The notes: a model not told the origin generated them from the sequence alone. 13,347 nt of DNA from Candidatus Neomicrothrix sp. UBA4742 (GCA_002403895.1 DHIQ01000179.1:6976-20322); one strand, 5' to 3'. Shown: positions 1-6,801, counted from the stretch's first letter. Translations and numbers: made by a program.

Positions 1-243
1 TGGGCCGAGTGGTGCGGGCCCTGCAAGATGGTCGCCCCGATCCTCGACGAGATCGCCGACGAGCAGGTCGGCAAGATCCGTATCGCCAAGCTCAACGTCG
101 ATGACAACCCCGATGTCGCCCGTCGCTTTGGCGTGATGAGCATCCCCACCATGATCGTCTTCAAAGATGGCCAGCCCGACAAGCGCCTCGTGGGGGCTCG
201 CGGCAAGGGTCAGATCCTCGAGGAGCTCAGCGACTACTTGTAG
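1..243 (+). CDS. trxA: Thioredoxin, 3' part (5' end outside window)
   Basis: Eighty codons are visible in frame 1, ending at TAG 241-243; the N-terminus lies left of the window. The fragment opens with the redox motif W-x-x-WCGPCK (bases 1-27), the active-site dithiol that reduces disulfides of cytoplasmic partners such as ribonucleotide reductase. It continues with the family's central strand (KLNVDDNPDVARRFGV), the cis-proline segment SIPT that packs against the active site, and the final strand and helix (VFKDGQ...GARGK...LEELSDYL). About 25 N-terminal residues are missing compared with a usual thioredoxin of about 105. The next gene, cwlM, starts 46 nt downstream on the same strand, as in the trxC-cwlM pair of Mycobacterium, so co-transcription is plausible. 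Identification is secure; which paralogue it is cannot be told from this fragment. Confidence 0.96.
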   Translation, partial: WAEWCGPCKMVAPILDEIADEQVGKIRIAKLNVDDNPDVARRFGVMSIPTMIVFKDGQPDKRLVGARGKGQILEELSDYL

Positions 244-289
244 GCCGCATTCCCGTCGCGCCCGGCGCGACCGGTAATCTCCTTCATCC

Positions 290-1270
290 ATGGACGCTCT
301 TCCACTTCACCTCGGTGCTGAGGGCGACGCGGTCCGTGATCTCCAGCAACGACTGGCCGCTGTGGGGTTCGACGCATCCGTCGAACCCCGTGGCAGTTTT
401 GGTGAGAGCACCCACACCACGGTCCTCGCCTTCCAAGCCCATCGGGGCCTCCCCGAGACCGGGGTATGCGACCTCGCCACGTGGACGGCCCTGGTCGAGG
501 CCGGCTATCGCCTCGGGGATCGCCTGCTCTACCTCAAGAGCCCGATGGTGCGAGGAGACGACGTCGCCGAACTCCAACGCCTCTTGGGCACCTTGGGATT
601 CGACGCCGGGCGGGTGGACGGGATCCTCGGGCCCCATACCGAACGCGCCCTCTACGATTTCCAGCGCAACGCCGGACTGACTACGGACGGGGTGTGCGGG
701 CGCGAGGTCCTGGTGAGCCTCGACCGGCTTGGTCAGTCGCCCGGACGCTCGACCAACGTCGCGGGGGTTCGCGAGCGGGAGTTCCTCCGCTCGCAACCCC
801 CCGTGCTCTCCGGTCGTCGCATCGTTGTCGGCGAGGCAGGTGGTCTCGACGCGCTCGTCCGGGCGATCGACCGTGCCCTCGAAGACGCGGACGCCATTGT
901 GGCGGGGCTCCACCATCCTCACCCTTCGGTCCAGGCGGTGGAGGCCAACGCCTTCCAGGCCGACCTCTACCTTGGACTCGTACTGTCGGATGATCCTCGA
1001 TGCGAGGCCTCGTACTACGCCACCTCCGGGTTTGAGTCGGCGGGCGGGCGACGGCTGGCGGAGCTTCTAACCGAGTGCTTCCAGCACATCGATAACGTGG
1101 CCGTCGCCCCGGCCCAGGGACGCTGGCTGCCCATCCTGCGCGAGACCCGGATGCCGGCAGTGGTCTGCGGTGTGGGGCCTCCGTCAGTCGTAGTTGAGCG
1201 GACCGCCGAGTTTGCCGAGGCCACCCATGAGGCACTCGCGCGCTGGTGTGCCTCCCCCTTCAAACCCTGA
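290..1270 (+). CDS. cwlM: CwlM-like peptidoglycan-binding protein with inactive amidase domain
   Basis: This 326-residue protein has two peptidoglycan-binding type 1 repeats (about residues 7-70 and 84-146; second repeat with GDDVAELQRLLGTLGF and TTDGVCG). A degenerate N-acetylmuramoyl-L-alanine amidase (Amidase_3) domain follows at about 175-322. There is no signal peptide or membrane segment, so it is probably cytoplasmic. In active amidases zinc is held by the His of DPGHGG, a Glu in the next loop, and the His of IHAN, with a catalytic Glu near the C-terminus. Here the first motif reads VVGEAGG (His to Ala183), the Glu loop is deleted, IHAN has become LVLS, and the final Glu is Gly294. Mycobacterial CwlM, at the same locus, is an essential regulator of MurA rather than a hydrolase, so a regulatory role in cell-wall synthesis is inferred. 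The ATG at 290 has no clear ribosome-binding site. It is convergent with parB and head-on to the outgoing fork. Confidence 0.85.
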   Translation: MDALPLHLGAEGDAVRDLQQRLAAVGFDASVEPRGSFGESTHTTVLAFQAHRGLPETGVCDLATWTALVEAGYRLGDRLLYLKSPMVRGDDVAELQRLLGTLGFDAGRVDGILGPHTERALYDFQRNAGLTTDGVCGREVLVSLDRLGQSPGRSTNVAGVREREFLRSQPPVLSGRRIVVGEAGGLDALVRAIDRALEDADAIVAGLHHPHPSVQAVEANAFQADLYLGLVLSDDPRCEASYYATSGFESAGGRRLAELLTECFQHIDNVAVAPAQGRWLPILRETRMPAVVCGVGPPSVVVERTAEFAEATHEALARWCASPFKP

Positions 1271-1440
1271 GGGTGACCTCCCGACCTGCAGCCCCGTCGA
1301 CACCCTGTGACGCAGGCCACAACCGTTAACCACAGGTTTGGCCACAGGGTGTGGATGGAGTAAAGAGACCGTCAACCCCGCGGTCAAGGTCCACCTCTCG
1401 GCTCCCGGATCACCTCGACGACAGGGCCGAGGGGATGCGC
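1271..1440. other. Convergent cwlM/parB spacer with DnaA-box-like cluster
   Basis: This 170-nt spacer lies between the ends of two convergent genes. It holds CCACA cores at 1317-1321, 1330-1334 (TTAACCACA 1326-1334, one mismatch to TTATCCACA) and 1342-1346 (TTGGCCACA 1338-1346, one mismatch to TTGTCCACA), plus an inverted core at 1350-1358 (TGTGGATGG). The last three start exactly 12 nt apart. A 10-bp inverted repeat pairs ACACCCTGTG (1300-1309) with CACAGGGTGT (1343-1352) across a 33-nt loop. No stem followed by a T-tract is visible, so I do not call a terminator. DnaA binding is an inference from motif resemblance. Confidence 0.45.
1300..1352. repeat. 10-bp inverted repeat in the cwlM/parB spacer
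   Basis: ACACCCTGTG at 1300-1309 is the exact reverse complement of CACAGGGTGT at 1343-1352. The 33-nt loop contains two of the DnaA-box-like sites. The loop is long for a terminator hairpin and no U-tract follows on either strand. It may be a protein-binding arrangement or chance. Confidence 0.5.
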
Positions 1441-2334
1441 TCATCCGTCGACCTCGCGCCCCTCCGTCATGACTCGATAGATGCGCTCAAGGTCCTCCAC
1501 CGTGGAGAACTCGACCACGACCCGGCCCCGTTTGGCCCCCATCGTGACCAAGACCCGGGTGTCCAGATAGCCGGAAAGGAGATCCTCGAGCTCGAGGAGC
1601 CCAGCGGGGCGCAATGAGGGAACGGACGGGGAGGGGGACGACTCCTCGTCGGTGTCCGTTGCATGCTCGTCGTGGAGGCGAACCTCTTCCTCGACTTGGC
1701 GCACCGACAGGTCCTCTGCGGCCACGCGACGAGCCAGGGTCTCTTGGAAGAGCCGATCCGGCGACCCGAGAAGCGCTCGTGCATGGCCGGCGGTCACCTT
1801 GCGCTCGGCGACCAACTTCTGCACGGAGGGAGGGAGTTGGAACAACCGCAGCGTGTTGGTCACCGACGAGCGGCTCTTGCCGACTCGCAGGGCGACCTGT
1901 TCCTGCGTCAGGCCGAAGTCCTCCATCAGTTGTTGGTACGCCGCAGCTTCTTCGAGAGCATTGAGGTCTTCGCGGTGGAGGTTCTCGACCAGCGCTTGTT
2001 CGAGGGCACCCGCATCCTCGACGGCTCGGATGAGAGCGGGAACGGTCTGGAGCCCCACTCGCTTCGCCGCCCGCCAGCGACGCTCGCCAGCGATGATCTC
2101 AAACTCGCCGCCCTCAAGGGGACGAACGAGGATGGGCTGCAACAAGCCGAGTTCTCGAATCGAGGCGCTCAGGGAGACGAGAGCCTCCTCGTCGAAATAG
2201 GCGCGCGGTTGACGCTGGTTCGGGCGAACCCGGCTAACGGGAATCTCCTGCAGGGCCGTCGAACCGCTGTCGACAACCTCTCCGGTGGGGATCAGTGCCC
2301 CGAGGCCTTTACCTAACCCGCTGCGCCGTGCCAC
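1441..2334 (-). CDS. parB: Chromosome-partitioning protein ParB (CTPase, parS-binding)
   Basis: ParB is a CTP-dependent DNA clamp that loads at parS, spreads along oriC-proximal DNA and engages ParA to segregate origins. I place the start at GTG 2334 because AAGGAGGT lies 5 nt upstream inside parA and the protein then begins MARRSGLGKGLGALIP, typical of the family. An earlier ATG at 2472 would add 46 residues of atypical sequence. Length is 297 aa. The order is: N-terminal CTP-binding domain (about 30-105) with IIAGERRWRAA at 80-90; the second box ENLHREDLNALEEA (117-130); the helix-turn-helix segment LTQEQVALRVGKSRSSV (142-158); an acidic, Ser/Pro-rich linker; and a C-terminal dimerisation domain. 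The start overlaps the parA 3' end by 26 nt, indicating translational coupling. It is the last gene of the - strand operon. Confidence 0.96.
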   Translation of the reverse strand: MARRSGLGKGLGALIPTGEVVDSGSTALQEIPVSRVRPNQRQPRAYFDEEALVSLSASIRELGLLQPILVRPLEGGEFEIIAGERRWRAAKRVGLQTVPALIRAVEDAGALEQALVENLHREDLNALEEAAAYQQLMEDFGLTQEQVALRVGKSRSSVTNTLRLFQLPPSVQKLVAERKVTAGHARALLGSPDRLFQETLARRVAAEDLSVRQVEEEVRLHDEHATDTDEESSPSPSVPSLRPAGLLELEDLLSGYLDTRVLVTMGAKRGRVVVEFSTVEDLERIYRVMTEGREVDG

Positions 2335-3442
2335 CGCTGACCTCCTTCGCCAGCTCTCGATACGCGATGGCGCCTCGGGAACTCGAATCGAATGTGATGA
2401 TTGGCTGCCCGAAGGACGGAGCCTCCGAAAGTCTGACGGTCCGGGGGACCACGTTGCGGCACACCTTGTCACCGAAATGGCTGCGCACCTCGTTCGCCAC
2501 CTGGTCCGACAACTTGGTCCGCGCGTCGTACATGACGAGAACTATGGCGCTCACCTCGAGCCGCTGATTCAAATTCTTCTGGACCAACTCAATGTTCCGC
2601 AGGAGCTGACCCAGGCCTTCGAGGGCGTAGTACTCGCACTGGATCGGCACGAGAACTTCGGTAGCTGCCGCCATTGCATTCACGGTCAGGAGCCCGAGCG
2701 AGGGAGGGCAGTCGATCAGGACGTAGTCGTAGTCATCGAGCACGTCATTGATGGCGCCTCGGAGCTTCAGTTCTCGGCTGAAGGCCGGCACCAACTCGAT
2801 CTCGGCACCGGCCAAGTCGAGACTGGCGGGAGCCACGAAAAGGTTCCGGATGGAGCTTCCCTCGATGCAATCCTCGAGCGGTACATCGTGCAGGAGGACG
2901 TCGTACATCGACGACTCAAGCGCTCGTGGGTTGATCCCGAGTCCGGTACTGGCGTTGCCTTGGGGATCGAGATCAATGACGAGTGTGCGATAGCCCAAAT
3001 CCGCCAGGCAGGCACCAAGGTTGACGGCTGTGGTCGTTTTCCCGACCCCGCCCTTCTGATTGGCGACTGCGATCACCCGAGGGAGTTCTCGCACATGGGG
3101 GGCAGAGGGCCCGACCTCGATGACCCGTTCGGCTTCGTCCAGGTCCGGTGGCAGGTCGATCACCGGCGCCGGTGACGCTGACTCCGCCGGGGGAGATTCC
3201 CAGCCGGAACCCACTCCCGCCTCACCTGAAGGACCTGCTTCATCCTCCCTAGGGGGGGCTTCGATCTTCGGGGCATCGAGGTTCCAGGGTTGGTCCCGGC
3301 CCGCCGACGGTGCCGAAGCCGTGCTCTCTGGTGGTTCGGCTTCACCGGAAGTTGATGTCACTGCGCCATCCTTCCCGGTGGCTCCCAGTAGGTCAAGGAG
3401 ATCCAGGGCGGAATGTGATGTTTCACGTGAAACATCTGCCAT
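2309..3442 (-). CDS. parA: Chromosome-partitioning ATPase ParA (Soj family) with long N-terminal extension
   Basis: ParA is a deviant-Walker ATPase that binds DNA non-specifically in its ATP form and is stimulated by ParB-parS, which moves origins apart. The 377-aa product has the ATPase core from about residue 121: deviant Walker A NQKGGVGKTTT (128-138, signature Lys130 and Lys135), Walker A' segment VIDLDPQGN (155-163), and Walker B YVLIDCPPSLG (240-250). Residues 1-120 are an extension rich in Ser, Pro, Glu and Ala, predicted disordered; Soj-type proteins are about 250 aa. The ATG start at 3442 has only a weak ribosome-binding site, but the first residues MADVSRETS are encoded by the parS site, and the same VSRETS string occurs near the start of mycobacterial ParA, which supports translation from here. 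rsmG ends 9 nt upstream; parB overlaps the 3' end. Confidence 0.96.
   Translation of the reverse strand: MADVSRETSHSALDLLDLLGATGKDGAVTSTSGEAEPPESTASAPSAGRDQPWNLDAPKIEAPPREDEAGPSGEAGVGSGWESPPAESASPAPVIDLPPDLDEAERVIEVGPSAPHVRELPRVIAVANQKGGVGKTTTAVNLGACLADLGYRTLVIDLDPQGNASTGLGINPRALESSMYDVLLHDVPLEDCIEGSSIRNLFVAPASLDLAGAEIELVPAFSRELKLRGAINDVLDDYDYVLIDCPPSLGLLTVNAMAAATEVLVPIQCEYYALEGLGQLLRNIELVQKNLNQRLEVSAIVLVMYDARTKLSDQVANEVRSHFGDKVCRNVVPRTVRLSEAPSFGQPIITFDSSSRGAIAYRELAKEVSGGTAQRVR
2335..2348 (-). promoter_or_regulatory. parB ribosome-binding site inside parA
   Basis: On the - strand the sequence GAAGGAGGTCAGCG immediately precedes GTG 2334. AAGGAGGT is a near-perfect anti-16S match with 5-nt spacing. 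It decides the parB start and lies within the last codons of parA (AKEVSGG), which supports coupled translation of the partition pair. Confidence 0.85.
3419..3434. promoter_or_regulatory. parS: parS centromere site
   Basis: TGTTTCACGTGAAACA is a perfect 16-bp palindrome and an exact match to the bacterial parS consensus (TGTTNCACGTGAAACA). It is the loading site for the ParB encoded next door. It lies within parA codons 3-9 and constrains them to encode VSRET. I saw no second copy in this window; other CACGTG occurrences lack the flanking arms. The site is about 5.4 kb from the proposed oriC, a normal distance for an origin-proximal parS. Confidence 0.97.
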
Positions 3443-3451
3443 CTCTGCAAC

Positions 3452-4048
3452 CTAGAACAGTGGTCGCTTTGCGGGGATTCCGACCCGGCGTGGGTAGTGC
3501 TCGGGGCAGGCGGCAAGCTGACGAAGGATCTGACAGCCCGAGCGTGCCGGGCCGACCTCCATTCCCAAGATGGCCAAGCCTTGCTCATCCCAGCGCCCGT
3601 CCGGTTCCGGGGGCTCGCTCACGATGAGTTGTCCACCAACCCGTAGGAAGCCCGTCGCACATTCGGCGGTGACCGCTGGAGGGCCGAAGCTCCGCGCCGT
3701 CACGAGATCCATCTGATGCCGTAGTGAGTCATCCCGAGCGAACTCCTCCGCGCGGCCGCGCCGCACCCAGACCCGGTCGGCCAGTCCGAGTGCCTGGATC
3801 GCCCCCTCGAGAAACGCGGTGCGGCGCTCGCTGGCATCAAGCAACCACCACTCGCTGCCTGGCCAGTTGCCAGCCAGAACTAGACCGGGTACGCCCCCAC
3901 CGCTTCCAAGATCCAGCGCTCGTGCCGGCGCGGCCCCGTCGTAGGCAGCAGCGAACCGCTCGGCGTGAAGGATGTGGCTCTCAACTGCTCCCGGCCCCAG
4001 GAAACCCAGTTCCCGGGACCGCTCGAGGACGGTCAGAAGGTCACCCAT
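3452..4048 (-). CDS. rsmG: 16S rRNA (guanine527-N7)-methyltransferase RsmG (GidB)
   Basis: RsmG transfers a methyl group from S-adenosylmethionine to N7 of G527 (E. coli numbering) in 16S rRNA. In many bacteria its loss gives low-level streptomycin resistance. The 198-aa product, slightly shorter than the E. coli enzyme at the N-terminus, has the segment ESHILHAERF (23-32), the SAM-binding loop ALDLGSGGGVPGLVLA (44-59), the acidic end of the second strand at LLDASERR (69-76), and the family motif DLVTARSFGPP (114-124). An in-frame TGA lies 9 nt upstream of the ATG at 4048, so no earlier start is possible. The ribosome-binding site is weak. It sits 26 nt after khpB and 9 nt before parA. Confidence 0.95.
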   Translation of the reverse strand: MGDLLTVLERSRELGFLGPGAVESHILHAERFAAAYDGAAPARALDLGSGGGVPGLVLAGNWPGSEWWLLDASERRTAFLEGAIQALGLADRVWVRRGRAEEFARDDSLRHQMDLVTARSFGPPAVTAECATGFLRVGGQLIVSEPPEPDGRWDEQGLAILGMEVGPARSGCQILRQLAACPEHYPRRVGIPAKRPLF

Positions 4049-4074
4049 CGAGGATCAGTTGCCTCGGGGCAGCC

Positions 4075-4971
4075 TCAGCCTTCCGGGAGGATCACGACAC
4101 GGCGGCGTTGATCTTCACCCTCGGAGACCGTACGCACACCTTCGATCTCGTTGACCGTGTCATGGACGACCTTCCGGTCCGCGGCGTTCATCGGCTCCAG
4201 CGCCTTCTGGACGCCGCTCGCCTTGACTTCGTCGGCGATGGAACTGGCGAATCGCTCGAGTGCCTCCCGCCGTCGCTGGCGATACCCGCTCACGTCCAGG
4301 CGCACTCGCCCGTGATGGATCCCGGCGGCCTGACGTTGGACCACAGTCCGACTCAAGTCCTGAATCGCCATGAGGGTTTGTCCCTTGGGGCCGATCAGGA
4401 GGCCCAGGTCCTCGCCTACCACCTTGAGCTCGATCGTGTCCTCGTCGATCTGCTCTTGCTCGATCTCACCGCTAAGCCCGTAGGCATCGACGAGTCCTCG
4501 TAGGAACTCGGAGATGATTTCAGCCTGGTCTTCCACGGTGGCGTCGTCACTGGTCATGGGGATCCCTTCCGGCATGTCGCCGTTCTCTGAGGCAGCCACG
4601 GATAGGGTCTGCTCGCTCCCGCGGCGACCGTCACCGCGTTGATCGGATTTCTCCGATTTGTCCTTCCGTTGGGCTCCGGACTTGGTCCGGGGCTTCCGGG
4701 CAGGAGTCTCGGTGTCACTGCTGGCGTCACCCGACCCCGATCCACGGGCCCCACCACGACGGCGGCGATCGCGTCGTTCGACTTTGGGTCGTGGACTCGT
4801 CGGTTTGACGCGCGCTCGAACACGAGCTTCGCGACGGGTGAGCCCAAAGAGCCCACCTTTTGCTTCGTCCACGACCTCGAACTCGGCGTCGGCTTCATCG
4901 ACCCCGAGTTGATCGAGGGCGGCGTCCTTCGCGTCCTCGAGCGTCTTGCCGGTTGTCTCGACCCACTCCAC
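4075..4971 (-). CDS. khpB: RNA-binding protein KhpB (Jag), Jag_N-KH-R3H
   Basis: KhpB/Jag is a cytoplasmic RNA-binding protein, in some Gram-positives partnered with KhpA and linked to cell elongation; it is commonly encoded beside yidC. I use GTG 4971 rather than ATG 5001: AGGTAGGT lies just upstream, the domain then starts at its usual place, and the extra PARRRGRYR would only be a frame-shifted reading of the yidC tail. Length is 298 aa. The Jag_N domain covers about 1-48 (TGKTLEDAKDAALDQLG, GGLFGL). A long charged Arg/Lys/Ser linker spans about 50-140. The KH domain has LIGPKGQT (192-199), and the R3H domain runs about 235-298 with R266 and H270 in DRKVVHDTV and the motif LEPMNAADR. The yidC stop is 7 nt upstream. 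The linker could itself bind RNA, which is an inference from charge. Confidence 0.94.
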   Translation of the reverse strand: MEWVETTGKTLEDAKDAALDQLGVDEADAEFEVVDEAKGGLFGLTRREARVRARVKPTSPRPKVERRDRRRRGGARGSGSGDASSDTETPARKPRTKSGAQRKDKSEKSDQRGDGRRGSEQTLSVAASENGDMPEGIPMTSDDATVEDQAEIISEFLRGLVDAYGLSGEIEQEQIDEDTIELKVVGEDLGLLIGPKGQTLMAIQDLSRTVVQRQAAGIHHGRVRLDVSGYRQRRREALERFASSIADEVKASGVQKALEPMNAADRKVVHDTVNEIEGVRTVSEGEDQRRRVVILPEG

Positions 4972-4978
4972 GCGGTAC

Positions 4979-6163
4979 CTACCTCTTCTTCTTGCGGGCA
5001 CGCGGCTGGAGGGCGGCGCTACCTGGTGTTTGCGGGGATGTCCCGGATTTGCTGTCCGGTTGCTGTTTCGTCGCCTTGGTGGGCGCGGTCGACCGGGACG
5101 AACTCTTGGACGGTTGAGCCCTGCCCGAGGCCGATGTTGATCTTGCGGGGGTCGACTTCGCCGGAGCCGATTTTGTCTTGGACGTTCCCGACTTCGAGGT
5201 GGCCGACTTGCCGGCCGAACTCGAGGAAGTCCCGCTCACTGCCTGCTTGAGGCTAGCTAGGAAACCGCCACCGACTGATGACCCCTTCGGCGTGGACTCG
5301 GCCGCGGACTCTACGGCGACCGACGGAGCCGCGCCACCTTTGATGCCGTAGATGCTGCGGCTGATGAACCATTGCTGTCCAACACGATACAAGTTTGACA
5401 CAGCGAAGTAGATGACCAGCCCTGCCGGCAAACCGAAGGAGATGACCGGCAGGAAGATGGGCATCACCTTCATGATCATCTGCTGTTGTGGATTCACCTG
5501 CTGGTTCGGGTTGCGGCCCTGGATCTGGCGTTGCTGGACGAAGCCGGTGACGCCGACGATGACGATCAAGAGTAGATAGGGGATGGCGTGGACGAAGCCG
5601 GACTGCAGCGCCTTGCTGGCGCTCTCGGAGAGGTCCATCCCCCACGCCTGCATGACGTTGGTGTTGCTCAGGTTCTGGTACATCTTCGAGTGGTGATTCA
5701 GGAACGCCGGGTCGAAGTTCTGAGCCGGCTTGATGGCCGGCGGATTCGTCGGGGTACGGCCGGTGCCCAGTTGGCCGCTCACCCAGCCGAAATCGAAGCC
5801 CGTCGAGTTCACCCTCCGGGTGAGTCCTCGTAGTACCTGATACAAGATAATGAATACCGGCATCTGAACCAACAAGGGAAGACACCCGCCTAATGGGCTG
5901 ATGTCGTTTTCCTTGTAGAACTTCAGGAGCTCCTCGTTGAGCTTCTGGCGATCGTCCTTATACCGGGTCTGGATCTTCTTCATCTCTGGCTGCAGTTGCT
6001 GCATGACCATCATCGACCGCGTGCCTTTGAGGGTCAGCGGCGTCAGGATGAACATGATGATCAGCGTCAGGCCGACAATGGCGAACGCGTAGTTGGGGTG
6101 AATCGCGTACACGAACGCCAACGCCTGCGCGATGAGGACGAAGAAGACGTTGAAGACGGACAT
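4979..6163 (-). CDS. yidC: Membrane protein insertase YidC (Oxa1 family)
   Basis: YidC inserts and folds inner-membrane proteins, alone or with SecYEG. The start is ATG 6163, with GGAAGG 7 nt upstream; the frame stays open further up but only through yidD. Length is 394 aa. Hydrophobic segments lie at about 4-21, 25-46, 94-113, 192-209 and 233-259. Family motifs are LTPLTLKGTRSM, LQPEMKKIQTRYKDD with the cytoplasmic hairpin (58-90), and PLGGCLPLLVQMPVFIILYQ (90-109). Gapless alignment of PLT...LQP with E. coli YidC puts Met37 where the groove arginine (R366) should be, and no other membrane segment has a charged residue. There is no lipoprotein signal peptide. The extracytoplasmic loop (117-190) is long. 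The tail (275-394) is Ser/Lys/Thr/Ala-rich and ends RARKKKR, suggesting ribosome contact (inference). Confidence 0.95.
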   Translation of the reverse strand: MSVFNVFFVLIAQALAFVYAIHPNYAFAIVGLTLIIMFILTPLTLKGTRSMMVMQQLQPEMKKIQTRYKDDRQKLNEELLKFYKENDISPLGGCLPLLVQMPVFIILYQVLRGLTRRVNSTGFDFGWVSGQLGTGRTPTNPPAIKPAQNFDPAFLNHHSKMYQNLSNTNVMQAWGMDLSESASKALQSGFVHAIPYLLLIVIVGVTGFVQQRQIQGRNPNQQVNPQQQMIMKVMPIFLPVISFGLPAGLVIYFAVSNLYRVGQQWFISRSIYGIKGGAAPSVAVESAAESTPKGSSVGGGFLASLKQAVSGTSSSSAGKSATSKSGTSKTKSAPAKSTPARSTSASGRAQPSKSSSRSTAPTKATKQQPDSKSGTSPQTPGSAALQPRARKKKR

Positions 6164-6167
6164 GGTC

Positions 6168-6431
6168 TTACCTTCCGAGGGGGGTTGCCGGAGGTCGTGC
6201 CGGGACGGGATCCAAGCCGTGGCCCCCCCACGGATGGCAACGGGAGATACGGCGAACGGCGAGCCAAGAGCCGCGCATCGCGCCATGGAACTCGAGCGCT
6301 TCGATCGCGTAGGTCGAACAGGTTGGCGTGTAGCGACACGGAGACGGGCGCCAGGCGAACAGCATCTGATAGCCGCGGACGAGGCTGCGTAGGAGTCGGG
6401 CTGTGGGGGAGAGGGAGAGGTGATCAGCCAT
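6168..6431 (-). CDS. yidD: Membrane protein insertion efficiency factor YidD
   Basis: YidD is a small peripheral membrane protein that assists YidC-dependent insertion and is almost always encoded between rnpA and yidC, as here. The 87-aa product has an amphipathic N-terminal segment ([17 protein letters not shown]) followed by the family core: [31 protein letters not shown], and [15 protein letters not shown], with its three conserved cysteines. I chose ATG 6431 (MADHLSLSP), which overlaps the rnpA stop by 8 nt; an in-frame TTG at 6461 would add 10 residues and has no better ribosome-binding site. Neither start has a clear one, so translation is probably coupled to rnpA. The TAA stop is 4 nt before the yidC start and forms part of its leader. 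Confidence 0.93.
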   Translation of the reverse strand: MADHLSLSPTARLLRSLVRGYQMLFAWRPSPCRYTPTCSTYAIEALEFHGAMRGSWLAVRRISRCHPWGGHGLDPVPARPPATPLGR

Positions 6432-6801
6432 CAGTGGGCCGCGCCGGCTGTCGCGCGACAAGCGCCGCGAGGCGCATCAGTAGTTGTCGCAATTCCATCG
6501 TCAATCCCTCAAACGTGCTGGTCAGAGCGTCTGGCCGGACCGAGAGCAGGTAGGCCCCCGACGGTATCTCCACCACCGGATCACTGGTCAGGGCGTGGAA
6601 GGCGGACCGGATACGGCGGCGGAGCAGGTTGCGCTCCACCGCATTGCCGACCTTCTTCGGCACCGCCAGCGCCAGACGGGGTGGCATCTCACGGTGATCG
6701 GATGTGGCCAAGAAACTCAGGCCGATCGACGATGATCGGACCCTGAGCCCAGATCGCCGCATCTCGATGAAGGTACGCCGGTCCTGCACGCGCCAGATCA
6801 G
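6424..6801 (-). CDS. rnpA: Ribonuclease P protein component RnpA
   Basis: RnpA is the small basic subunit that helps the RNase P RNA cleave 5' leaders from tRNA precursors. The family core is clear: [12 protein letters not shown] near the N-terminus and the RNR box [20 protein letters not shown] (49-68). From CTG 6801 the protein is 125 aa, the usual length. The start is uncertain. CTG 6801 overlaps the rpmH stop in the pattern CTGA, like common ATGA junctions, and gives the family-like N-terminus (M)[10 protein letters not shown]. The first standard start is GTG 6789, four codons later, with no ribosome-binding site; the next ATG (6762) would remove core residues. The frame is also open upstream through all of rpmH to ATG 7080, allowing a 218-aa product, as in the nested rpmH/rnpA of Thermus. 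I consider the short form likelier. The 3' end overlaps yidD. Confidence 0.93.
   Translation of the reverse strand: MIWRVQDRRTFIEMRRSGLRVRSSSIGLSFLATSDHREMPPRLALAVPKKVGNAVERNLLRRRIRSAFHALTSDPVVEIPSGAYLLSVRPDALTSTFEGLTMELRQLLMRLAALVARQPARPTDG

Noticed and set aside
478..483. CACGTG as a second parS
   Set aside because: Only the central hexamer is present; the GTTT/AAAC arms are missing, and it lies inside cwlM.
1300..1352. Bidirectional terminator for cwlM and parB
   Set aside because: The only inverted repeat has a 33-nt loop and no T-tract on either side.
1663..2316. Long open frame on the + strand opposite parB
   Set aside because: It is antisense to a well-supported parB and its translation has no recognisable family motif; GC-rich DNA commonly keeps such frames open.
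2285..3175. Open frame of 296 codons on the + strand opposite parA
   Set aside because: Mirror of the ParA ATPase core; no independent ribosome-binding site or motif.
3420..3433. Peptide MFHVKH readable across this site
   Set aside because: It is simply the translation of the parS palindrome in another frame, a well-known artefact, not a gene.
6164..6286. Upstream ATG extension of yidC (41 more residues)
   Set aside because: The extension lies within yidD, has no membrane-targeting sequence, and ATG 6163 has a far better ribosome-binding site.
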